Below are positions 11,603-23,300 of a DNA stretch of 64,000 nucleotides, piece by piece. Origin of the DNA: Monoplex corrugatus (Eukaryota > Mollusca > Gastropoda > Littorinimorpha > Ranellidae); assembly GCA_030674185.1 (NCBI GenBank), contig JAPXFY010000026.1, positions 50,367,746 through 50,431,745 of the forward strand. Direction: 5' to 3'. Both the position numbers and the translations under genes were made by a program. The notes under the pieces are model-generated. The model worked only from the letters and a program-made list of their open reading frames with translations, searched no databases and was not told where the DNA came from. Positions within the stretch are counted from its first letter, which is position 1, and the number at the start of each line of letters is the position of its first letter.

Positions 11603-12160
11603 TTATTGTTATTTTTGTGTAAAGCCCAGCCAACTGCGTACAGCCATACCAGCCCTATGCCCTTTTCTAAACACACACAATACTTCAACAGGAAAAAACG
11701 ACAACAACAATAACAACAACAAAAACAAACAGAGAAAAGAAAAGAAAATTAAGTACACATCTATGCATTCGTGCACATAATCTAAGGAGATGCCCCTGGT
11801 GTTGACCACTCCGTTCGATTTATCGCACATATACAAATGTAAACATAATTATGGACAATAAAACACATAAAACCGGGCCTAAATTACCTAAAATTGCTTC
11901 CGCATATCTCATTTCCCTAGAGCCAAAAGTGCACTTAACACATGTATCCAATTATCAATCCTAAGAGAAAGTACGTAAGACTTTATCAAACACATACAGG
12001 TGAATGGACCGGCAATAGGAAGAGATGATAAAAAGCAAAGGAGGAAGAAAGAAACAAAGAGAGTGACAGAAAAGAGGAAATTTCTAGCACAGAATGTCCA
12101 AAAGGTGGTGATACTGTTTATACTGAAAGATCCCCCGGCATCCCCACGGGGGGGGGGGGG
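11603..12160 (-). mobile_element. Family A retroposon, copy 1
   Basis: Near-full-length. Family A in minus-strand sense starts CCCC(A/G)TGGGGATGCCGGGG, soon has AGTATAAATAGTATC, and ends GGCTGGGCTTTAAACA followed by an AAC/AAT-type microsatellite. The tail motif and common ends indicate retroposition. No open frame is conserved between copies. Here the C-rich 5' end has expanded to a ~20-bp homopolymer (12149-12167). Confidence 0.85.
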
Positions 12161-12239
12161 GGGGGGGTCGGGGCCACTGAATAAATCGTAAGAAAGTAGT
12201 GAACAAAACTAACAACACTTAAATCTGTACTGAAAATAT

Positions 12240-12830
12240 AGTATACTTGGGAAAGATCTGGGTTAGGGACACGTTTTGGTTTTACACCGTTCGAAGTGAT
12301 GAAAAAAACAAAACAAACATAAACTTAAGTGTCAAAACAGACTGAAAATAACAAACAAACAAACAAACAAGAACAACAAAAACCAAGACCAGGAGCCCAG
12401 ATTGTAGTTTTTGGAAAAATCCTACTTGGAGCGTATCTGGGGCAGGGACAAGATTTAACTTTACACCGTTGAGTGAAGTGGAGATCATGATAGTGATTAG
12501 CAATGAAAACATCATGAATCTACTACAAAAAGGTAGTGTCAAAAACAAGGCCGATAATAAGGAAGCCCTAAATTGAAGAGTTCAACGAGCATCCTTATTG
12601 GGACAGATCTGGGTTTGGGACAAGTTTTGGGTCTATGTCATTCTGTGAAGTGTAGATCACAGTGAGAAAGAATGAAAAAAAATCATCAATCTTCTACAAA
12701 AGTTCAAAAAAAAAAAAAAAAAAAAAAAAAAAAGCCGAAAAAAAAGAGCAGTTTTGGACGAAAATCTTCCTAGGGGCAGATCTAGAGAGGTGGCAAGTTT
12801 TGGCTTTACACCGTCCGGTGAACCCGGGAA
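12240..12830. repeat. Four diverged tandem units of ~175 bp
   Basis: The segment AGATCTGGGTTAGGGACA...TTTACACCGTTC starts at about 12250 and recurs with divergence near 12425, 12597 and 12771, a spacing of about 175 bases each time. Shared parts include GGGACAAGxTTT, TTTACACCGT and an A-rich stretch before the next unit. On the minus strand each unit can be read as GVK-KL-P-P-D-L-like residues, but with stops. The period is nucleosome-sized. Confidence 0.7.
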
Positions 12831-13865
12831 TCTGCATAGAGCAAACAGAGAGCAACGTTTCAAGCTGTTTGCACAACAGACACGACTTGCGAATCCCTCC
12901 CAATTCTCAAACACTTTGGGACATTGTGCTCAGAAACATGAACTACTGAACCTACCCACACCTCTTTCGCTGTTCGAAAAAAGGAGAGTGTGTGTGTATT
13001 TTGTGTATTGTTGTGTGTAGGACACAGACACGTATTACCTAGATACAGCTTCAGGGGTAATACATTTGGCAGACGGTGAGGAGGAGATGAGTCCATCTCA
13101 TTTTTGATATCGAGATTCTAATTAATCTATTTTCGTGCTTATATGAATGAATACTGATGCTAATTCCATTTGTTTAATCATTACATGTATTGTCATGATT
13201 TTATCTTTCTCTCTTCTTCTCTCTTTCAGTCACAAGATTTTGTGAAATGTTTGGTTGACTATTTATTTCATTGTTGTTGTTGTTATTATTATTATTGTTG
13301 TTGTTGTTGCTGTTATCACTGTTATTATTACTATCATCATCATCATCATTATTCTTACTACTATTATTTCACACCTTCTCATGAGGGACAATGGCCCAAA
13401 TGAATTATTCATCTGAATGTAAATCTGAATATATTGTTCTGTCACAAACAATAACAACGGGATCCATCTGTTTTGATTATTTCTCTTCCTACATAATTAT
13501 TTCATGTTTTAAATGTCTCACTTATTTGTTGTCCAAAACAGTCTTTCTTGTTTCCCTTTCTTTCTTTTTCTCCATGATATTTTCCCTCTTAAATGATTAA
13601 TCCATTTCTTTTTCTATCGTCATTATCTATCCTAGATAATTCATTTCCCTTTCTAGCAGTACTTTAGTTATTTCTCATCCTAGAATATATTTTTTAAATC
13701 AATCTGTCTTATTCAATCCTCAGCCGGCATAACATATTTCGTTGCTTATTTGATATGTTAACATGTCTAAAAGCACATTTGTGAATAGACGTTAAAAGAA
13801 ATAACGAACGAACGATGACATGCTGGTTCGATTTTTAAAAAATATTCTTTTAGTTGTTAGTCTAA
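12831..13865. other. AT-rich intergenic stretch with trinucleotide tracts
   Basis: A mixed TTG/TTA/TCA trinucleotide tract lies at about 13270-13370. A short dispersed motif (GTGAATAGACGTTAAAAGAA, then ATAACGAACGAACG) lies at 13778-13813. Nothing else recognisable was found. Confidence 0.5.
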
Positions 13866-13867
13866 TG

Positions 13868-14340
13868 TATGACTCTCTGTCTGTCCGTCTGTCTGTCTAT
13901 CTGTTTGTCTGTCTGTCTATTTGTCTGTCTCTGTATCAAACTGTAAAGACGACATCTGTCTATCAAAACTATTTCGCTATCCTAAATAGCGTAGTTCCTT
14001 GTGTGTATAAAGTGTTTATTCCACTATCTTTTGGGGTTGCAACATTTATTTTATGGTTCTTTGTCTGCTTGCCTGTCTGTCTGTCTGTCTCTCCCTTTCT
14101 CTTTCTCTCTCCCTCTCTGTCTATCTGTCTCTTCCTCCCTCTTTCTCTCTCTCTCTCTTTATTTCTATCTCTCTCTGTCTCTCTCTTTCTTTCTCTCTGT
14201 CTCTCTCTGACTGTCTTTCTGACTGTCTATCTGTCTGTCTGCCTCTCTCTTTCTTTCTGTCTCTCTCTTTCATTCTGTCTCTCTCTTTCATTTTCTCTGT
14301 CTCTGTCTGTCTGTCTGTCTGTCTGTCTCTTTCTCTCCTC
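13868..14340. repeat. TCTG / TCTC simple-repeat region
   Basis: CTGT tetranucleotides at 13875-13925, then a long CT-rich degenerate tract at 14065-14340, separated by about 130 bases of unique sequence. Confidence 0.9.
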
Positions 14341-14734
14341 ACGCCCATCTATCTGTCAACGATTTTTTTCTCTGCTGTTTGATTCACCAAAGGAAATAAG
14401 AGGGAAGCAGGGAGAATTTTAAATATTAACTAAGCAACATAACTCTTGAGAGTCACGGAGTTATCTCCCATGTAGAATTTCTCAAATCCAGCACAGCTTG
14501 CGCTACTCATTCAGCTAGCATAGACGCAGCCACAAGGCACAGAATTGCAAGCTCAGAACATTCCTCAAAAAAGGAATGCCCAAGTCTGCCCCAATACCCT
14601 ATTTAGTTTTACCACACCTTTCTGTTTGTTTGAACACTCCAACGCCTGTAATTGTACAGATGCCGAAATAGAATATAGGGAAAGATTGTGGTTGGAGGGC
14701 GAAAAAGAAAAACTTATATGGATGAGTTACATCT

Positions 14735-14860
14735 GTCTGTTTGTCTGTCTATCTATCTATCTGTCTGTATGTCTATCCGGCTATCCATCTATCTGTCCAT
14801 CTGTCTATCTATCCACCCGTCCGTCCGTCCGTCCATCCATCCATCCATCCATCCATCGTC

Positions 14861-14898
<38 letters not shown>

Positions 14899-14952
14899 GA
14901 TCTATCTGTCTGTCTGTCTGTCTGTGTATCTGTCTGTCTGCCTGTCTGTCTG
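14735..14952. repeat. TCTG/TCTA/TCCA tetranucleotide array
   Basis: Consecutive blocks of TCTG, TCTA, TCCG and TCCA, then TCTA and TCTG again, at the 3' side of the only inverted copy of retroposon A. Confidence 0.9.
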
Positions 14953-15325
14953 TGTTCGATAAAGTCTTACGTGCCTTCTGTTAAAATTGATAATTGGGTA
15001 CTTGTATTTAAGTGCATTTTTGGCTGTAGAGACATGAGCTATGCGAAGCAATTTTAAGTAGTTTAGGTCCGTTTTATATATGTTTTAGTGTCCTTAGTTG
15101 TGTATAATTTGTATTCAGGTATTTTTTTAAAATCCTTTGTGTGATAAATTGGACGGAGTGGTCAACTCAGGGGCATTTCCCTAGATTATGTGCGCAAAAA
15201 TATTGATATGTGTACTTAATTTTCTTTTCTTTTTTTCCCTTGTTGAAATACAGTGTGTTTTGAAATGGTTATAGCCCTGATATGGCTGTACACAGTCGGC
15301 TGGGCTTTAAACAAAAAGAACAGAA
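14953..15325 (+). mobile_element. Family A retroposon, copy 2 (opposite orientation)
   Basis: The only one of twelve copies in + orientation. It begins inside the family consensus (GATAAAGTCTTACG) and ends GTCGGCTGGGCTTTAAACAA, followed by an AAC-rich tail. 5'-truncated. Confidence 0.85.
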
Positions 15326-15429
15326 ACAGTAACAGGCGAAAAGATAATGACGGATAGCGAACTTACACTACAAACCAAACCTGCTTACTCAACCGGCAAA
15401 CATGGTATTTTTAGCATGTGGCGAAATGG

Positions 15430-16045
15430 AAAGTGGCGAATCGGTATGTCACAGTTTCTGCTGTCTACCTGGGAACTGTCATTTCATCAGACGGCAGATG
15501 CACATCGGAAATAGCTGGCAGAATCGGCCAAGCCAAAACAGCATTCAAGAAGATGACAAGCAGTCTTACTAACAAATGCCTATCAATAAACATCAGAAAG
15601 AGAGTCCTTGAATGTTATATAGAACCAATACTGTTGTACGGATGTGAGGCGTGGACAGTCAGCAAGCAAAGCCAGAGCAAGATTGAGGTAGCCGAGATGT
15701 GGTTTCTCAGAAGAATGTTGAGAGTTCCATGGACAGCAAAGAAAACAAACGAGACAGTCTTGATGGAGGCAGACACAAGTAGATCACTCATAAGGAAGGT
15801 TAGGAAAAGACAGGCAACATTTATAGGCCATTTTATGAGGAAGGGGGATTTGGAGCACCTGGTCACAACGGGAAAGCTGGAGGGAAAGAGAGCACCTGGT
15901 AGACCCAGGGAGAAAATGCTGGACGGACTTGCAGAATGGCTGGGGATGAGGAGGGTGGGGGAGATGCTAGGGGCAACGAGAGATAGAGATGGTTGGAAGT
16001 CCATGGTCGCCAACGCCATGCGGCAGGGCACCTGATGATGATGAT
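15430..16045 (+). mobile_element. RTE-like LINE, 3' end
   Basis: An open frame of about 200 codons with [60 protein letters not shown] and [20 protein letters not shown]. It ends CAGGGCACC then (TGA)n at 16030-16045. The RT core is absent. The frame is undamaged over its length, so this is one of the younger copies. Confidence 0.9.
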
Positions 16046-16065
16046 GGTGGTGACCTGATATTTAA

Positions 16066-16374
16066 GAGAACAGTTGGTCTCTTGCCACTCACTCCTCATA
16101 TGACCTCAGGGTTATGGGACAAACACCGAGACATAGCCACACAACGTAGCTGGATGGTAGAACTACGTGTTGTGTGGCTATATCCCGGTGTTTGTCGTCT
16201 CCCCAGCTTGCCATTTAGTTTGTAAACAAACTAACCGATGACTGGGTCTGAATGGGTCATGCAATGCATGGACAGCCCCCCTCCCCCCCCCCTTCTTTTT
16301 TTTTCTTGAAGAAAGGACTATCCAGTGGCGTGGGAAGTTTGGGAGGTGATTGTTCGGAGAGTGGTGAGGTATAT

Positions 16375-16426
<52 letters not shown>

Positions 16427-16445
16427 AGAGAGAGAAGACAAGAGA

Positions 16446-16476
<31 letters not shown>

Positions 16477-16560
16477 ACAGTTGATCTCTTACCACCTCAC
16501 TCTCCATATGACTTCAGAGCTATGGGACAGCCATGATGTTTACATGTTGTTGTTTTACAG
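16066..16560 (+). repeat. Partial direct duplication with embedded hairpin and GA tract
   Basis: CAGTTGGTCTCTTGCCACTC...CTCATATGACCTCAGGGTTATGGGACA at 16070 is repeated with changes at 16478-16535. Between them lie a perfect-looking ~33-bp inverted repeat (arms about 16115-16147 and 16164-16197, core TAGCCACACAACGTAG / CTACGTGTTGTGTGGCTA) and a (GA)n tract at 16375-16477. The second copy ends close to the splice acceptor of the Ly6 gene's first coding exon. Confidence 0.75.
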
Positions 16561-16717
16561 GAATATCGTCTGAACCACCTGTAGTTGTGACACTCCATCA
16601 TGAAACCTGCAACACGAATCACCTTCTATGTCTGTTTACGGAAGTGGCTGCTGCCTTTGCTGTTGTCGTTGCTGTTGTTGTTGATGTGTATCTCATCCAC
16701 CGCCGGCGCCAAAAAGG
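16561..16717 (+). CDS. Ly6-like gene, first coding exon (5' UTR plus signal peptide)
   Basis: A splice acceptor (TTGTTTTACAG) ends at 16560, so an upstream non-coding exon is likely but was not found. ATG at 16600 opens a classic signal peptide: charged start (KPATR...LRK), a leucine core from about 17 to 29, and SSTAGA before a likely cleavage site near 36. The exon ends AAAAAG G at 16717 before the donor GTAATG, phase 1. Confidence 0.85.
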
Positions 16718-17978
16718 GTAATGTCGTGAGTTACACACACAAAAATAGAAAGATAGAAACTACATGTATCCCACGATCATCGCACTGTAGGCAGATTTCC
16801 TTTGTACTCACCTTTTTTGTTGTCGCATTTTCTACGCTACAGAAGCTGTTTTTTTTTGTCTTTTTTTTTTTTTATACAATGCAACGATGATAATGGCGAT
16901 GAAGATGATAATTATGATACTATGGAGTTCCATCTAGGACTGAGATTGCGTGAAAGGGCTCTGCTTGCTATCATAGTATATCCTAGCGTCAACCAGGCCT
17001 GAGAGATACAGACACCTGCGGTGTTGGTCAGAAGATTTGACAACAACCTCAATGACGCATCGGTGAAGTGGATCCGACGCGACCGTGTGGTCCCAGTCTT
17101 CCCAATGAGCCAAGAGCATGCCAAACCCTTGAGCCGGTTGGAGCCGAAAAATCCCACAATGATTTTTTGAAGGGACTGATGGGAGTTCGAACCCACGACC
17201 TTCCAGTCAGTAGTTCGTTGCGCTAACCACTATACCTCAGGGACTTATGCGTGGAAAGTTACTAAACGATTTACTTGGCTTCGATTTACAAGTTGGCGAC
17301 TATAGAGAAGTTGGAGCAGAGTGAGGGGGGAAGGGGGAAGAGGGAAGAGGGAAGAGGGGTAGTTGGTACGTCTGCCCATGATCTCATAAAAAAACTTCTC
17401 GATCTCCAGGAGAGAAGACCAGAGCCCTAAAGGCAATGGCAGAAGCAGCTGAAAAGAGTTCCAGCTGGACATAATGCTACTGTCTTTGAGTGACAAAATG
17501 TCTTTTGATTTCAAGTTTCTCTCTCGATTTTGGATAAAAACAAATTGTATGTAAGATAACGGCAGTGACTTTTACAGCGAGAAAAGAGGGTGAAAGCTGT
17601 ATTTGGATGTGTGTGTGTGTAGTATGTATTATGTATGTATGTGTATGTATGTATGTATGTATGTATGTATGTATGTATGTATGTATGTATGTGTATGTTG
17701 TGTATGTATGTATGTATGTATGTATGTATGTATGTATGTATGTATGTGTATGTATGCTATGTATGTATGTATGTATGTATGTATGCATGTATGTATGTAT
17801 GTATGTGTGTATTGTGTGTATTGTTTATGCATGCACGTATGTATGCACGTATGTATGTGTGTGTGTATGCATGCACGTATGTATGCATGTATGTATGCAC
17901 GTATGTTCGTTCGTTAGTTATTTCTTTTAACGTCTATTCACATACGTGCTTTTAGACAAATGCACGTATGTATGCACG

Positions 17979-18017
<39 letters not shown>

Positions 18018-20280
18018 GATGTATGTATGCATGTATGATATGCATGTATGTATGCATGTATGTATGCATGTATGTATGTATGTATGTATGTATGTATGTG
18101 TGTATGTGTGTATGTATGTAAGTATGTAAGAAATTCTCAACACAAATCAGATCCATGTCGTTCAAAAGCCTGCGAACTGGATCCTCTTCCAGGTTCTCTC
18201 TACTCCAACTGTCTCCCTACTCTCCTCCCATTCATCACTGACTCATCAACACTTCTCTTCAAACTGGAACTGTCCCGGATTCTTTCAAGTCTGCTATCGT
18301 TCATCCTCTCCTCAAGAAATACAATTTAGACCCAAATGAACTGAAAAACTACCGGCCTATCTCTAATCTCTCTTTCTTGTCAAAACTCCTTGAAAAAGTT
18401 GTCCTCAACTAGCTGAACTCTCACCTGTCTGCCAACAATCTCCTCAATCCTTTCCATTCAGCCTACCGCCAGTGCCATAGCACTGAAACTGCCCTACTAC
18501 ACATTCTCAACAATCTCCTCCTTGCAACTGATACTGGCAAATCTCTCTCCTCACACTCCTCGATCTGTCTGCAGCCTTTGATACCATTGATCATGGTATT
18601 CTCTTTCTAGACTCCATCATACTTTTGGCATCTCTGACACTGCTCTCTCCTGGTTCACTTCATATCTATCAAACAGAAAACAAACTGTTCTCATCAATGG
18701 CACTTACTCTCAACCTGCATACCTGACCTGTGGTGTTCCACAAAAAGGATATGTCCTGGCCCTGTTCTTTTCACTCTTTACACCTCCCCCCTGTCCACTA
18801 TCATCAACTTCCACTCTATAAAACACCACCTCTATGCTGATGACACCCAACTTCAAGACAGTGACTCACCTGACAATGTACAGCGCCTCTTGACTCGCAC
18901 CACTGAGTGCTACTCGGACATTAAGAACTGGATGACATACAATAAACTCCGGCTTAATGACAACAAGACGGAAGCTATCTTCATTGGCACCCTCAGAAAC
19001 TTTCTCAGCTGCCCCCTCTTTCTCTCTCATTATGTAACACGTCAGTCCCAATTTCTGACTCAGCTAAAAACCTTGGTGTCTGCATTGACTCTACCCTCTC
19101 CATGAACAACTTTGTTTCTCAAACTGCCAGATCTTGCTACTATCACCTCCATCGTATAAGCCTGATCAGGAAGTATCTCTCTGTTGAAACAAATGCAAAA
19201 CTCGTTCTCTCCTTCATAATGTCTTGCATTGACTATTGCAATTCACTCCTGTCTGGTCTTCCTGCCTCCACCATCCACATCCTACAGCGATTCAAAACAA
19301 TGCTGTACGCCTTGTACTCAAAAAGAAAAAAGCTGACCACATTTCTCCTCTCCTGGCACAACTTCACTGGCTCCCTGTATCAAAGCGCATACATTACAAA
19401 CTAGACACCATGTGCTACAAAAGCCTCAATAACGCAAGCCCCCGATTACCTGTCAAGCCTACTTGAGATCTATCTTCCCTCCACGTACCCTCCGCTCTGC
19501 CTCCGATCCTCTGACTTTTCGCTTTCCACGCACTAAGCTCAATACCTACGGGCCACGAGCCTTCTCTGTTTCTGGTCCACTCTCCTGGAACAAACTTCCT
19601 CTCTCAGTCCGTCAGCAACCTACTTTTGTCTCCTTCAAGTCCGCTCTCAAAACTCACCTTTTCTCCTCTGCATGAAATCCTGACCTCACTCATCCCCCTC
19701 TGTAGCCTGCCTCCGCTCGGAGTGGAATCACATTGTAATATATATTTGTATATAATATGCTCTCTTTAATTTTCCATTGCTTTTATTCTTTTCCCCCATT
19801 TATAGCCATGTGTTCGTGTGTGTGTTCGTGTGTGTGCGCGCGTGCGTATGTGTATGTTCAGCGCTTAGATTTGATTTCTATCAAGATTTTGCGCTATATA
19901 AATATTGTAATTATTATCATTATTATTATTATTATGTATCTATGTATGCATGCTTGTGTATGTGTATATATGTATGTATGTACAATGTATGTATGTATGT
20001 ATGTGCTTGTGTGTGTGTATGTATGTTTGTGTGCTCAGGTTGAGTATTTATTATCATACGTTCATGTGGGATGGGATGGTGGGGGGTGGGAGGTGGGGGT
20101 GGGGGTGGGGGTGGAGACCACCACACCACACCACTCCGAACCACTGAGGTATGAAGTCCGTACACCAAACCCTCTAATATAAAGGAAATAACTGTTCACA
20201 AGAAAAATTCCACAATTCGCATGAACTGTCTCCCTTCCCCGTTCTGACACCTCTCCGTCACCTGTGTGTGAGTGTGTGTG

Positions 20281-20364
<84 letters not shown>

Positions 20365-23300
20365 TAAGTGTGTGATGTGTATGTTTGTGTATATGCGCGC
20401 ACGTGCGCGTGTACACGCGTGTGTGTATGTAGTAATCAAAAATGGTCAAATCACAAACGGTTTTAACTTTTAGGTTCGCAGAGAACCAGATTGTTGTACA
20501 TCTGAAGGTTACCGTGACCTTAAGATAGCATCCAACGTAATTCAACTTCACGTGAAACTATGACAACGGTGGACAAGTCTCAATAATGAAAACTGAATGC
20601 AGATATTGTGAACTTTTTACTTTTTCCTTCCGCTTGTACCGGTGGGCGTCGCGGGGAGATACAGTCGTCTGTCAGCAGCAAGGCGGGTGGCCTGGAGAAG
20701 GGACATCTCGTGAGCTCTGAGGGTGTCTGCCACGGAGTCGCTCCATCGTCGTCTTGTTCTTCCTCTGGCTCTCCAGCCAGAGTAACTGGTGTTGTATGCC
20801 CGAAGAGCTGGATGGTTTAGGGGCATACGTGTGAGGTGTCTGAACCACTTGATCCTCATATGTTCGATGTGTTGTAGGATTGGTGTTGCTCCTACCATGT
20901 CTCGTATCACCTCATTTCTGATCTTGTCCCGCCTTGTCTTGTTTACTGCTTTCCTCATGCATTTCATTTCACAGGTGACCAGTTTTCTCTCGAGGACTTT
21001 AGTTAGGGACCATGTCTGGCACTGGTATGTCAGCGTTGGTAGAAAAATGGCGTTGATGAGGTTCACCTTAGTGCTGGGGTGTTTCAGGAGAGGGGCAAGT
21101 TGGTAGCTGACTGCGTTGGCTTTCTGGCATCTGGTCTCGATTTTTCTGTCTAGTTTGCCATTTTCAGTGAAGATGCTGCCCAGGTATTTAAATTCACTGG
21201 CTTGCTTCAACTGGGTTCCGTTGATGTTGATATCCAGTTTGTTTGGTCTCTTACTGACAGTCATGACCTCGGTCTTGCTGACGCTGATCTTCATGCCGTA
21301 TGTCTCGCAGCTTTCATTGAGCTGGTCTGTGTGCTCCTGTAGCTGTATCTTGTCATTGTTCACCATTGCCTGGTCGTCCGCAAACATGAGTTCATTGAGT
21401 GCCTCAGGGTCTGGGTTTGCCTCCTTCGTAATCTGATCCATATAGATCACGAAGAGAAGAGGGGAGAGATTACAGCCCTGCCTTACTCCCGATGTCACTG
21501 GGAACCAGTCAGATGTTCCACTGGCGGTGCGGACTGCACTCCTGCTGTTGGCGTAGATGGCCCGAATGTTGTCTGGCAGCTGGCCCTTGACGTCGTACTG
21601 TGACGTCGTATTGTGAAAAGCCCTCGAAAAAAAGCTATTCGCACACTTTGTGAAAAAGTGCCATTTCATGTATGTTTTTTTTTTTTTTTTTTTTTTTTTG
21701 CCTGTATGACTTTGACCTTGGTGCCATGACCTCCCAACTTATGCAACCGCGATAGCTCAACAGTCCATCCAGATTGGGTAAAGATCCATCCATTAACCCT
21801 TTGACTCCTGCACAAGATCCATCAATTGTAAAAACTTAACTTTGACTCCCTCGCCCTGTCCACCAGCTTGCTAGCATGGTTGGCAATACAGGATGCTGGT
21901 GTACAGGGTGCGGGAGTCAAAGGGTTAACAGCTAATGCATATTCTGTCACAGACGTACAGACACACTTCCATCAGTGGTTAATACGAAACATTCTCCCTT
22001 TTTTTGATACTGTATCATTGGTTTTTAACTTTACCTTTTAGGCCCACGTGTATGAGGTGTAGCTGGGAGATGAAGCCGCCAATCTTCAGTCAGATGGGAA
22101 GCCTTGGCGAAGAATCATGTTGTGGAGTCTGTCTGTCACGTCGTAGTCTTCCTCTGGCACTGAAACCTGAACACTGTTACTGTTATTCTCTTTAAAGCCC
22201 ACCGACTGCTTAGAGCCACATCGGGGCTATAACCGTTTCCAAACATATGCAATACTTCAACAGAAAAAAAAAAAAGGAAAGAAAATTAAGTACACGTTTC
22301 AATGCATTCGCGCACATGATCTAAGGAATGCACCTGGCGACGACCACTCCCGTCCATTTATCACACAGGGGATTTAAAAACAAACCCGAATAAAAATTTA
22401 AACATAACTAAGGACACCAAAACATACATAACGGGCCTAGATTACCTAAAATTGCTTACGCATATCCCATTTCCTAGAGCCAAAAATGCACTTAATACAT
22501 GTACCCAATTATAATCCTAAGAGAAACAAAGTAAGACTTTATCGAACACATACAGGTGAATGGACCAGCAAGGAAATGTTAGGAAGAAATGACAGAAAAC
22601 AAAGGAGGAAGAAAGAAACAAAGAGAATGACAGAAGAGGAAATTTCTAGCACAGAATTTCCAGAATGTGGGGATACTATTTATACTGAAAGAGCACCCGG
22701 TATCCCCACGGGGGGAGTGGGGGTGGGGGTGAGGGTGGGGGTAGGGGTGCCTGAGCATCCGGCGTTGTACGCTCGGAGAGTCCGTCTTACTGACTGGCAT
22801 CCTGGTCAGGTGGCCAAACCGCTTGATCCGATGTCAAGTTATTTCTAGTCATGTCTCTTCTGGTTTTCCTTGCTGAAAGAAGACAAACAGATCAATCAAT
22901 CAATCAATCGATCGATCAAACAATCGATCGATCGATCAATCAATCAATCAATAATCATCAATCACTCAATCAATAATCAATCGATCGATCCACCCATTAA
23001 CTAATCAATCAACTAATCAATCGATCGATCAGCTTATGAATGAATGAACCAACCAACCAACCAACCAACCAACCAATCAATCAGTTAATCATAAATTAAC
23101 CAACCAACAAAGCAAACAAGAAATCAATCAGTTAATCAATCAATCATTGTTTCAGATGAAAAGAAGTCAGTACCGACGACGAAATGCTGGGAGTGCCAGA
23201 ACTATGACCTGGTCGGCAAGTACTACGACCAGTGTCCTATGCACGGCAAGGTGGACCCTGTGAGAGCCTACCTGGGAAACTGTACAGGCAAATGTTTCAC

